Assembly: GCF_035621495.1 (NCBI RefSeq)
Contig: NZ_CP141821.1
Location: 1,020,760 to 1,084,759 of the forward strand
Source: Thermococcus sp. SY098
Lineage (GTDB): Archaea; Methanobacteriota_B; Thermococci; Thermococcales; Thermococcaceae
Direction: 5' to 3'
Length of the DNA stretch: 64,000 nt
The notes beneath the pieces were generated by a model that saw only the letters and a program-made list of their open reading frames with translations, searched no databases and was not told the origin of the DNA. This document shows, one piece after another, positions 49,201 through 56,630 of the stretch; position 1 is the first letter of the stretch, and each line of letters begins with the position of its first letter. Made by a program: the position numbers and the translations under genes.

Positions 49201-51916
49201 GAGGTTCTTGTTCAACCGTGGCATAATATCCAAATCCGAATCCGCCTCTTGTATTGTTTGATATGAGGTTTCCTTCGAGTGTAACGGCTTTTCCGTAGGA
49301 TATGAAAATGCCGAGGAGATTGTTGTTTCTTATTGTATTGCCTTTTATTGTCAAATTCTCGCCGTAAGCACAGATTCCGGTTCCAGCTCTACAGAAGGAT
49401 TCACCTTCTGGCATGTAATAAACTGTATAGTAACCTGTGGGGTCAGTATATAGCCTGGGGATTACTACCTTCTTGCCCCAAACCTCATAATACCTCAAGT
49501 ACGCAATTGACGACCTCACTGAGCTGTTCTCTATGATGTTGCTTGAAACATCCATATTTGTGACGTTCCGTCCCTCTATCCCAATGTAGCTTTCTTTTAT
49601 TACGTTGTTCGCTATTCTAATATCTTTGTTTTTTAAGAAAAGCATAGCCCTTCCAAAGCTGTGGATGAACTTGCTGCTTTCAATTGTTATGTCATTGGAG
49701 TATATGGAGAGCAGAACACTCGCTGGAAAATCAATGAACTCGCTGTTTCTTATGGATATCTGGGATGAATTCCTTATGTAAATTCCGCTCGCTGCTTTAG
49801 GCTCTTCGGCTTTTACATCGTTAACTTCCACATCTTTGGAATTCATTATTACAACCGGGGAATCGAACGACTTTCTAACGCTCAGTCCGCTGATCTTCAC
49901 ACTGCTGGAATTCACAACTATTACCTGATAAGAAACGGTGTCCACGGTGATACCAGAGGAATTAACTACGAAAACCTGAGAGGCATCGTTTATCACAACG
50001 TTCTTTTCGTTTTTCACCATAACAACGGGCTTACCGTTTATGGTGGTGTCCTTCACAGTGAAGTCAAACCAGTAGTTTAAAGGCTTTGAATAGTATCCTA
50101 CTACAACAAAACCTCCCCAAGAAATTGGATATATTATGGGCTTAGGAGGCAGATCTATGTTCGAGATGTAGTCATTGACGAGAATGTTGTCCTCTATACT
50201 GCTCTTTGAGTGGATCCATATCCCTATCCCGGCATTATCATGTATGTAGTTGCCTTTGATCACGTTATTGTTACCGTAAACATCTATTATTCCGCCGCTT
50301 GCATTGGCCACAAAGTAGTAAGGGTAATAGTATGGGAAAAGCTCCTGGCGCGTATCTATTTTCTCAAAGTATGAATTTGTTACATCCGTAGCAACTGGAC
50401 CGATTCCGTTTCCTGCCACTTCGTTGTTAACTATAGATGAATCGGAAACGTTGTAGAATACTATTCCCGCTCCCCAGTCCCTGTAACTGAACTCATATCC
50501 GATTCTATCGTCATCCAAATAGTGAGTTACATAGTAGTCCGTGTTGTCCTTTATGAGGTTGTCTGAAACTGTTATGTTGTCAGAACTGAGAACTTTTATG
50601 CCAATGCGGTTTTTGGATATCCTGTTGTTAGCTATCCTGGCATGGGAGACGTTGTAAAACATCACTCCAACTCCCCAATCGGGGAAATTTATGAATTCAG
50701 TGGCTCTATTGTTGCTATTTATAACGTTGTTCGCTATTGTCACGTTCTTAGAATGAGGTACGATGACTCCCATGAGATTTTTGGATATGGTATTGCTCTC
50801 AATGGTAAGATTCCAAACGTTAGGTGCAATTATCCCCTCAAGGTTTTCAGAGATTACATTGTTTCTAATTGTTATATTCCATGAAAGATTCTGGAACACT
50901 GTGATGGCATATCCCAAATTCGACACTGAAACTTGAGGGTCAGTAGGTGGATTTATTGCAATTCCAATTGAATTATTGGTTATGTTATTTCTTTCGGCGT
51001 TTAGTTTCCCTGAGCCTGTAATTAAAATTCCAACAGCATTGTTTTTTATAACATTTTCCTTGGCTGGTAGGGATATTTCATCTGGTGCTGGAGAACCACT
51101 GGCATAGTAGTTTATCCCAAGGGTGTTATTTTTTATAACGTTTCCAACTATCTGGGGGCAGCCCAAGTATCTGTCGCAAATTACTTTCCCATAATGGATG
51201 TATATTCCACTGCCACCATTCATATAAAGGCTGGAGTTACCATTGTTCTCGAAAGTGTTGTTGGCTATTACAAAGGGGAATAGCTCATTGTGGTAGATGT
51301 CGAATAAAAAGTTGCTGATGTAACCTCCTACTACTATCCCGTATCCATTGTTCCGAAACGTGATATTGTAAATCGCAATACCACTTACAACAACATTTGC
51401 ACTAGCATATATTCCTTTTTTTGTAGTGTTTGTTATAGTGTCCCGCCGTTCAATAAAATATGAAGTGGCTAAGTCGATTCCTATGTCCCATCCTTCTATT
51501 TCCATATTGCGTATAATCACCCCCGGTGTAGAATGTACAGCAATATCGTGGTCAAGGTACACTGCACTGAAACTTAGATTGTAAGAAAACTTAGATTTGT
51601 CCAGCTTAAGGACTATTTTGTGCCCACTCCCATCTATAGTGCCCAAACCAACTCCACGTGGCATATAAAAGCAAGTATATCCCACAAGCTTCTTCACTTT
51701 GGATCCGTTTATTGTTACATAGTCATATACAGGAATTAGCTGATCTGGATCAGTTATCACTATGTCCTTTGTCAGAACTACGAGTCCGGGTGTGCCAAGA
51801 ATAGCACACGAGCTTACAAACGTAGGAGGAAAATCCAATCCAGATATGAACTTGAAATTCCCAAAAAAGCTTGAAACCAAAAGGAAGGAGAGAAGGAACA
51901 CCAAACCCTTTCTCAT
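46211..51916 (-). CDS. Giant secreted beta-helix (NosD/CASH-type) surface protein
   Basis: The 1901-residue protein has a signal peptide (1-26), then about 1500 residues of parallel beta-helix rungs with recurring INNNxIxxNxxGI-like steps. Two NosD-type endings are visible (GNYWAKYTDAEDKNMDGIAD near residue 1386 and GNYWSDLGDCEDNNLDGFCD near 1674). An Ig-like domain after TTPPEVAILYPE and a helical C-terminal segment of about 90 residues follow. No C-terminal membrane anchor is seen. It probably binds or cleaves polysaccharide, or forms a surface fibre. Its ATG overlaps the stop of the 50-residue gene. Confidence 0.88.
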   Translation of the reverse strand: MRKGLVFLLSFLLVSSFFGNFKFISGLDFPPTFVSSCAILGTPGLVVLTKDIVITDPDQLIPVYDYVTINGSKVKKLVGYTCFYMPRGVGLGTIDGSGHKIVLKLDKSKFSYNLSFSAVYLDHDIAVHSTPGVIIRNMEIEGWDIGIDLATSYFIERRDTITNTTKKGIYASANVVVSGIAIYNITFRNNGYGIVVGGYISNFLFDIYHNELFPFVIANNTFENNGNSSLYMNGGSGIYIHYGKVICDRYLGCPQIVGNVIKNNTLGINYYASGSPAPDEISLPAKENVIKNNAVGILITGSGKLNAERNNITNNSIGIAINPPTDPQVSVSNLGYAITVFQNLSWNITIRNNVISENLEGIIAPNVWNLTIESNTISKNLMGVIVPHSKNVTIANNVINSNNRATEFINFPDWGVGVMFYNVSHARIANNRISKNRIGIKVLSSDNITVSDNLIKDNTDYYVTHYLDDDRIGYEFSYRDWGAGIVFYNVSDSSIVNNEVAGNGIGPVATDVTNSYFEKIDTRQELFPYYYPYYFVANASGGIIDVYGNNNVIKGNYIHDNAGIGIWIHSKSSIEDNILVNDYISNIDLPPKPIIYPISWGGFVVVGYYSKPLNYWFDFTVKDTTINGKPVVMVKNEKNVVINDASQVFVVNSSGITVDTVSYQVIVVNSSSVKISGLSVRKSFDSPVVIMNSKDVEVNDVKAEEPKAASGIYIRNSSQISIRNSEFIDFPASVLLSIYSNDITIESSKFIHSFGRAMLFLKNKDIRIANNVIKESYIGIEGRNVTNMDVSSNIIENSSVRSSIAYLRYYEVWGKKVVIPRLYTDPTGYYTVYYMPEGESFCRAGTGICAYGENLTIKGNTIRNNNLLGIFISYGKAVTLEGNLISNNTRGGFGFGYYATVEQEPHKIEGLTVINNTFENNGICFTGECRLLSPPVELYATNIEIRDNTVNDKPLLYLENARNKVIYEAGQVIAVNSSLVIRNAEIKDTDLPVFAFNSNLTVKDSSVEGKSGIVVLYSNTTIVNTRIIHGYGGVLSERYEKKVNGRWMITNETYTISNSRGFVAVGGNSALIRTEIVGRNLTYKDVSVGIYVSFGGNNYPILTVVDSKIEHQFDGVSGAAGALVREPSEVNIIRTTFVNCSGYAIFLPECDECKIVDNKILNSFSGIGISSISGGFHIKDVLIEGNVIVNTSWGVQAYMIERLGNITISNNVLENAGKGITIGGSTLDGIIVANNTLINGTHGITMIAKFQMFNNTIAGNFIANVGGGIVFSGGYFYYAQSSRDNIIANNTVINASIVGIGWVRTETMYKGFKSVEGNVVTGNILINNSRGLSFLGRTIKGNLVYNNYFDNDVDVYIPYYVTEDGVAFNTTKRIGKNIVGGPFIAGNYWAKYTDAEDKNMDGIADDPYQVAEGFMDYQPLVFFEDRVKVIENKTFPIILNEPGYYRLNINASGITSQYAILINSSNVLLDGSGSVLSGGDWALYGIKAINVENITIVSFNLSNWLLAGVYAEDTKNLAIGGISVSGKTAEGIDVRNSVNAEISLNHIYSIEGDGIYLKGTRLSIIRGNVIENAKGSGVELDSNSAENTIEGNRIEKGGVGFYLRPGSGNNTIRGNYLVDNLLGVYIAGSSGNLIYNNYLSNERNAKVLGGVNYWNVTKTLGRNILGGNYLGGNYWSDLGDCEDNNLDGFCDVPYIIDENNIDYLPLTISFDTTPPEVAILYPENTTYYQNVTEIKVKASDDHMIGEVKALVDDSTWVTLEFDGEYYVGKVNLGKGHHVIRVYAYDIAGNSASDAVEFTIVLQELNESTTSSQPSITLLTYLYYLWYHKTLEKFNKLYNQSLDFIDNETLNTVQSLFDQARNEYTWVEEHYQSLLQADIRALVHMRKAYLYIKQAVELLQNT

Positions 51917-52065
51917 AACTTTACCCCCTCCTTCTCAAGGGCTTTTTTAATCTGCATCATAAAAAAAGCTTCTTCAGCCCTCAACACCTCAACAACGGTT
52001 TTCTTATCTATTCCAGTGCTCCTGCTTATGTATTCCACAAGCTCCTTCCTTATCTCCCTGATCAT
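51913..52065 (-). CDS. Small 50-residue helical protein
   Basis: The frame translates as MIREIRKELVEYISRSTG, then IDKKTVVEVLRAEEAFFMMQ, then IKKALEKEGVKL. It starts in an ATGA overlap with the upstream gene and stops in an ATGA overlap with the giant gene. A GAGGGA site precedes the start. Two amphipathic helices joined at STGIDKKTV resemble a minimal helix-turn-helix, but the family is not recognised. Unbroken coupling on both sides is the main reason to call it real. Confidence 0.75.
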   Translation of the reverse strand: MIREIRKELVEYISRSTGIDKKTVVEVLRAEEAFFMMQIKKALEKEGVKL

Positions 52066-52682
52066 TTCTTTTCCCTCTTCAGAGGGACGTTAAGAGCAAC
52101 AAGACCCACTATCGAAATCCCGGCAAGGGCTAAGAAAACAGGATTTTTGCCGCTCTCTTTGTATGGGAGCTCGTACCTAATCACATTATTTTCAAATCTG
52201 ATGTTCTTTGCCTTCTCTGGGAGAACAACGGTTATCGTCTCAACCAACCTGCCCTGTCCCCCGAAGAGTGGCTGAACCGCCGTTAAAACAACCGTATTTC
52301 CTGTCTGGGTTGAGAGAGTCAGGTCTCCCTCCCCCAGTTTCAGTTCCCAATAGGAGCCTTTATTCACTGCCGCTCCAAGCATTACATATGTAGCTTTAAT
52401 CTGGTTGTTGGAGTCATCCCACTCAATCTTCATGTTCCTGTACTCCGTATCGCTCCTCTTGTTCTCAAACTCCCTCTTCAGCATGTATGTAGTGGGATAA
52501 GCCTGCTTCATCTGGAGATAGAGGTTTGGGGTAAACTTCCACACCTCGGTAACCTTAGCATTTCCAACTTCATCAACCGTGATCTTCATTGTGCCGTCTA
52601 TCTTGTACTCAACTATCTTTATCTCCTGCGCAACTGCCAGCGGAAGGAGTAAAAGGACGAGTAAAACCACAGCCCTCCTCAT
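52062..52682 (-). CDS. Membrane-anchored secreted protein, unknown
   Basis: The 206-residue protein starts MRRAVVLLVLLLLPLAVAQ, a clear signal peptide. A beta-rich extracellular domain follows (YKIDGTMKITVDEVGNAKVTEVWKF, YWELKLGEGDLTLSTQTGNTV), and the protein ends with a membrane span (about 184-201) and KREKK. Upstream in-frame GTG and ATG codons at 52691 and 52688 would overlap the preceding stop, so the start is not certain. Type I topology with the bulk outside suits a surface receptor or anchor for the neighbouring secreted proteins. Confidence 0.75.
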   Translation of the reverse strand: MRRAVVLLVLLLLPLAVAQEIKIVEYKIDGTMKITVDEVGNAKVTEVWKFTPNLYLQMKQAYPTTYMLKREFENKRSDTEYRNMKIEWDDSNNQIKATYVMLGAAVNKGSYWELKLGEGDLTLSTQTGNTVVLTAVQPLFGGQGRLVETITVVLPEKAKNIRFENNVIRYELPYKESGKNPVFLALAGISIVGLVALNVPLKREKK

Positions 52683-52687
52683 CTCCA

Positions 52688-54289
52688 TCACCCCAGCCTG
52701 AAGGTGCTTACCATATATTCACCCAACTGGTTGTATTCGCTCATCCCGGCTGGAAAGTCATAAACAACCGCAAATCCAATGCCGTTCGCTGTGAAATACC
52801 TCGCAACTGCGGAGTACTCTCCATAGCCTGTGTCAAGAGTGTAAAGAATTGTGTAAACTGTCTGACCGGCTATGCTTGCCTGGGTTTCCTGCCTGTCTTT
52901 TATCGTTGCTCCCATGTCAGTTAAGCTCTGCTCGAAGGCATAAACCATGTCCTGAACGCTCGCACCCGGCAGATAAATTACTAGAAACTCAAATTCTCCG
53001 TCAGGGCTCAGCAAGTAGACGTAGCCACCGTAGTCCTCCGGCGCACCCCACTCGGCAGGGTAGTCAAAGGAGAAGTAAGTCCCATGGTAGGTGTCCCACT
53101 GGGTTTGAGTCCCACCGTTCTCTCCGTTGTCACCCCAATTGTTGTCTCCACCGTTGTTGGTGTTCCCTCCATTGTTGTCCATATTTCCTCCCTGTAGCTT
53201 TATCCCCCACTTTGCGAGAATATCAGCGGGCAGAGTTGGAAGTTCAGGAGGCACAATGCCTTTTGCATGCTCCCCTGCAATATCCACTATGATGTAAGGC
53301 CCCTGCATGGCTTTCTGCCAAGTTTCCACACCGACCTGAACCGCCTGCTGGAACGAAACGCCCGCATTTATTGCGGTTGCCTCAACTGGAATTATTGCAC
53401 CGCTGGGTAGCTCTATTAGGGGGAAAGCATGACCAGGCATCAGAACTATATAAGCTTTGAGACCCTGAGACATTGCCAGAGAAGCAAACCACAACGCCAA
53501 ATCAACACAGGTTCCGCTCTTATCCCTAATTACGTCACGTGGAAACATTATATGCTCGGAGAACTTGCCAGTCCAGTAGCCTTCAGCCTCCGTCTTGTAT
53601 GAGAAGCCGTTCATCACAGCCAAAGTCCACATGCCACTTAGGCTTTTAATGGCTTCATCGTCGCTTAAGCTTGCTCCCGCTCCACCCGCTAACTTGTTTC
53701 CCATGTCAGCAAATTCTCTAACAACTGGATCGCTTGGGGTAACCCAAGCAGCTAAAAGCGGAGCATTGCTGAAGGTGTCATAAAAGCTACCGGTGCTTTC
53801 CTCAGGGCTGAGCGATGAAAAGACGAAGTCGTTGACGCCGAGAATGTTCAGAGGTTTTGTCATGCTCTCTTCTTTAGTCTCTCCGTTCACTTCATAGGTT
53901 ATGGTTATTCTGAGGTTTGAAGGCGTTGAAGCCGAAAGCTTGGTGACTTCACTTGAGAGAATCGGGTAGTAGAGATCAACTATCGTCCCGTTGGGCACGA
54001 GAATTGGGTAGCTTTTCTCGGTCTCAGAGGCATAGTTGTCAATTGAGTATCTTATCTTTATGTTCCTTATCGCCCCATTCCCTGAGTTATGGAGAACAAC
54101 TTTTGCGACCCAGAAGCCAAGCTTTGGATTGCCGTAAACTTTGTATGCTCCAGACATTATCTGCTCCTTTGCATAAACTTTATACTCAAGCTTTCCCTCT
54201 CCTCCGCCTCCAAACGCTCCGACATATCCTACTATGGAAAACACAAGCAGTGCAACAAGAATCCCCGAACCAATAATCTTGGTGTTCAT
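52688..54289 (-). CDS. Secreted transglutaminase-like protein
   Basis: The 533-residue protein has a signal peptide (1-25), an N-terminal Ig-like domain, and a transglutaminase-like core with the Cys-His-acid set C261 (DKSGTCVDLALWFASL), H287 (MPGHAF) and E303 (IPVEAT). An Asn/Gly-rich linker lies at about 376-408. A C-terminal domain starting YHGTYFSFDYPAEWG has a PsbP/Mog1-like look. It could cleave or crosslink peptides at the cell surface. It is first in the operon, and GGTGATGG precedes ATG 54289. Confidence 0.82.
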   Translation of the reverse strand: MNTKIIGSGILVALLVFSIVGYVGAFGGGGEGKLEYKVYAKEQIMSGAYKVYGNPKLGFWVAKVVLHNSGNGAIRNIKIRYSIDNYASETEKSYPILVPNGTIVDLYYPILSSEVTKLSASTPSNLRITITYEVNGETKEESMTKPLNILGVNDFVFSSLSPEESTGSFYDTFSNAPLLAAWVTPSDPVVREFADMGNKLAGGAGASLSDDEAIKSLSGMWTLAVMNGFSYKTEAEGYWTGKFSEHIMFPRDVIRDKSGTCVDLALWFASLAMSQGLKAYIVLMPGHAFPLIELPSGAIIPVEATAINAGVSFQQAVQVGVETWQKAMQGPYIIVDIAGEHAKGIVPPELPTLPADILAKWGIKLQGGNMDNNGGNTNNGGDNNWGDNGENGGTQTQWDTYHGTYFSFDYPAEWGAPEDYGGYVYLLSPDGEFEFLVIYLPGASVQDMVYAFEQSLTDMGATIKDRQETQASIAGQTVYTILYTLDTGYGEYSAVARYFTANGIGFAVVYDFPAGMSEYNQLGEYMVSTFRLG

Positions 54290-54401
54290 ACCATCACCGA
54301 AGTTAAATTGGCAAAACAGATACTTACAGGCTGGGTTTGAGAAAATTAATCAAACCCAAAAAAGCTTTAAAGAAAGAGATAAACCCCATCATGGTGATGT
54401 T

Positions 54402-54923
54402 ATGGAGCTAAAAGCGCCTTTGAGCAAGAAAGATGTCCTAAAACTTAAAACTGGCGACATTGTTCATCTTTCTGGAGTCATATACACGGCAAGGGATTTA
54501 GCCCACAGAAAGATTGTTGAGCTTGCAAGAAGGGGAAAGCTACCCTTCGATTTAGAGGGTGCTGTCATATACCACTGCGGACCCATTGTCCGAAAAAACG
54601 AAAGATTTGAAATAATATCAGCAGGCCCAACAACAAGTGCAAGGATGAATCGTTATCTCGATGAAGTTTTATCTTTAGGAGTTAAGGGGATTATCGGAAA
54701 GGGAGGAATGAATCCTGAACCCTTTAAAAGACACAAAGCTGTTTATTTCGCATTCACCGGCGGAGCAGGATCTTTAGCGGCTAAGAGCATTAAAAGAGTA
54801 AGAGATGTTTTCTGGCTCGATGAACTTGGCACTCCCGAGGCAGTTTGGGTGTTGGAGGTTGAAAAATTCCCGCTTTTGGTTGCTATTGATGCATATGGAA
54901 ATTCGATTTACAAAAAGAGTTAA
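54402..54923 (+). CDS. fumB: Class I fumarate hydratase, beta subunit
   Basis: The 173-residue subunit begins MELKAPLSKKDVLKLKTGDIVHLSGVIYTARDLAHRK and contains YHCGPIV, SAGPTTSARM, GKGGMN and FTGGAGSLAAKSIK, the diagnostic beta-subunit motifs. It completes the swivelling domain of fumarase with the alpha subunit at 42918. GGTGATG precedes ATG 54402. A TATA-like CTTTAAAG near 54364-54371 gives it a promoter of its own, as it must have after separation from the alpha gene. Confidence 0.93.
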   Translation: MELKAPLSKKDVLKLKTGDIVHLSGVIYTARDLAHRKIVELARRGKLPFDLEGAVIYHCGPIVRKNERFEIISAGPTTSARMNRYLDEVLSLGVKGIIGKGGMNPEPFKRHKAVYFAFTGGAGSLAAKSIKRVRDVFWLDELGTPEAVWVLEVEKFPLLVAIDAYGNSIYKKS

Positions 54924-54945
54924 AAGCTGAAGGAAGTTACTCACT

Positions 54946-55008
54946 ACAGCCGATGATGGCAACAGGGTAGCTGCCGATTGATGACGAAGCCGTTCCAGTC
55001 TGAGGCTA
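54946..55008 (+). ncRNA. Candidate box C/D guide sRNA
   Basis: The order is a terminal stem AGCC (54948-54951), box C ATGATGG (54953-54959), an 11-base guide, a weak D' CTGC (54971-54974), box C' TTGATGA (54978-54984), a 15-base guide, box D CTGA (55000-55003) and GGCT (55004-55007), which pairs with AGCC. Length and spacing match archaeal C/D sRNAs. A TTAAAAG element about 25 bases upstream could be its promoter. Boxes C and D' each deviate from consensus, so the call is not certain. Confidence 0.7.
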
Positions 55009-55848
55009 TTCACACGGCACCAAAAGCACAGGCAGCTTTGAATCCCTTATGACCCTTTCTGCCGTGCTTCCGAGGAGTAAATCTTTAATAACACTCCGCC
55101 CCTTCTTGCCCATTACAATAAGCGTTGCACCTTTTGCTATTGAGAGACCTATTATCCCCTGAGAGGCAACACCAGCCAGCACCTCCTTTTCAACTGGAAA
55201 CTTCACGATCTTTGCATACCTCTCAAGGTTCTGCTTAGCCTTTGCTATATTTTCTTCAAGCTCCTCAGCTTTGCCGTAGTCAACGACGTGAAGAAGGATC
55301 CCTTCCTTAGCGAGCTCTTCAAACCTCTTAACAGCCTCCATTATCCGTATTGAACACGGTGAAAAGTCTAAAGCTACCAGTGGTTTGTCAAAAATTCTTT
55401 CACAGTCATGTAGGCATTTTATCTTCTCTTCCTCTTCATCCCATTCATACCTAATCAACAGAACGGGTTTCTTGGTTGCTCTTACAAGGTTTGAAGCTGT
55501 GCTTCCCAAAAACATCTGGCGCAGAATGTTTTCTCCTTTTGAGGGGCTTATAATAAGGTCAACGTTCTTTTCTTTGGCAATTTCAGCTATTTCCAACGAA
55601 GGAATTCCAAGCTTTACAATTGGTTCAACATCTATTCCCCTTTCTCTAAGCTCATCCGCCAAGTTGTCTATCTGTTCCTCATCAATCTTCATGAGCTCAA
55701 GGGCTTCAATATCGGTTGCAGTGATATCAACTATGTGTACAAGGTAGAGCTTTTTAGCCCCAAGCTCAAAGAACTTCGGGACACAGTTCCTTAACGCATG
55801 CAAAGACACTTCAGAAAAATCCGTTGGAAAAAGTATCTTCTCAAACAT
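55006..55848 (-). CDS. Tandem universal stress protein
   Basis: The 280-residue protein has two Usp domains. Domain 1 starts MFEKILFPTDFSEVS and domain 2 starts near KPLVALDFSPCS; each ends with the ATP-type loop, MFLGSTASNLVRATKKPVLLI in the first and LLLGSTAERVIRDSKLPVLLVP in the second. GKKGRSVIKDL in the second domain agrees with an ATP-binding G-2X-G-9X-G(S/T) motif. GGTGA supports ATG 55848. Its TAG overlaps the 3' end of the C/D sRNA. Confidence 0.92.
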   Translation of the reverse strand: MFEKILFPTDFSEVSLHALRNCVPKFFELGAKKLYLVHIVDITATDIEALELMKIDEEQIDNLADELRERGIDVEPIVKLGIPSLEIAEIAKEKNVDLIISPSKGENILRQMFLGSTASNLVRATKKPVLLIRYEWDEEEEKIKCLHDCERIFDKPLVALDFSPCSIRIMEAVKRFEELAKEGILLHVVDYGKAEELEENIAKAKQNLERYAKIVKFPVEKEVLAGVASQGIIGLSIAKGATLIVMGKKGRSVIKDLLLGSTAERVIRDSKLPVLLVPCE

Positions 55849-55934
55849 CAGCTTCACCAATAATATTTTATGCGGTTGAAGTATTTAGGTATTGCCGAAG
55901 GGAATATAAACATCCACACATACTATACTTTGCA

Positions 55935-56630
55935 ATGGAGCGAAGGATTGTCTTAGAGACCGTTGATCTTGTCAAGAATTATTACATCGGCAGAAAGATA
56001 GTGGTTCCAGCTCTCAGAGGGGTTAGTCTGAAGATTTATGAAGGAGAGTTTGTTGCAATAATAGGACCAAGCGGAAGCGGAAAAACTACGCTTCTCAATA
56101 TGCTCGGTTTGTTAGACAGACCCACAAGCGGAAAAGTGTATATTGATGGAATTGATGTTAGCAATCTTAATGATAATCAGCTTTCTGAAATCAGATTGAG
56201 GAAAATTGGCTTTGTTTTTCAATATTACAACTTGGTTCCAATACTAACAGCGCTGGAAAACGTTGAGTTGCCGATGCTCTTAGCCGGTGTTCCAAGGAGG
56301 AAGAGGATAAAAAGAGCCAAGGAGCTCCTCAAATCCGTTGGGCTGGAAAAGTTCATGCATCACAAACCAAATGAAATGAGCGGAGGGCAGCAGCAGAGGG
56401 TTGCCATAGCAAGGGCTTTAGCCAACGATCCAAGCATAGTCTTGGCAGATGAACCGACCGGAAATCTTGACACCCAGACATCGAAAGAGATAATAGCTTT
56501 AATGAAGAGGATAAATCTTGAGAGAGGAACTACCTTTGTGATAGTGACTCACGATGTCGAGGTTGCAAAAGAGGCTGAGAGAATTCTTCAAATAAGAGAT
56601 GGGAAGATTAACGAGGTGAAAAAGTTATGA
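55935..56630 (+). CDS. ABC transporter ATP-binding protein (MacB/LolD type)
   Basis: The 231-residue ATPase has Walker [10 protein letters not shown], the Q-loop in [21 protein letters not shown], signature [15 protein letters not shown], Walker [13 protein letters not shown] and the H-loop [11 protein letters not shown], as in MacB and LolD. No Shine-Dalgarno precedes ATG 55935, and a TATA-like GAATATAAAC lies about 29 bases upstream, so the transcript is probably leaderless. It is the first gene of a three-gene operon. Confidence 0.92.
   Translation: MERRIVLETVDLVKNYYIGRKIVVPALRGVSLKIYEGEFVAIIGPSGSGKTTLLNMLGLLDRPTSGKVYIDGIDVSNLNDNQLSEIRLRKIGFVFQYYNLVPILTALENVELPMLLAGVPRRKRIKRAKELLKSVGLEKFMHHKPNEMSGGQQQRVAIARALANDPSIVLADEPTGNLDTQTSKEIIALMKRINLERGTTFVIVTHDVEVAKEAERILQIRDGKINEVKKL

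Noticed and set aside
54234-54401. 56-codon N-terminal extension of fumB
   Set aside because: It overlaps the start of the transglutaminase-like gene, has no family similarity, and GGTGATG marks ATG 54402 as the start.
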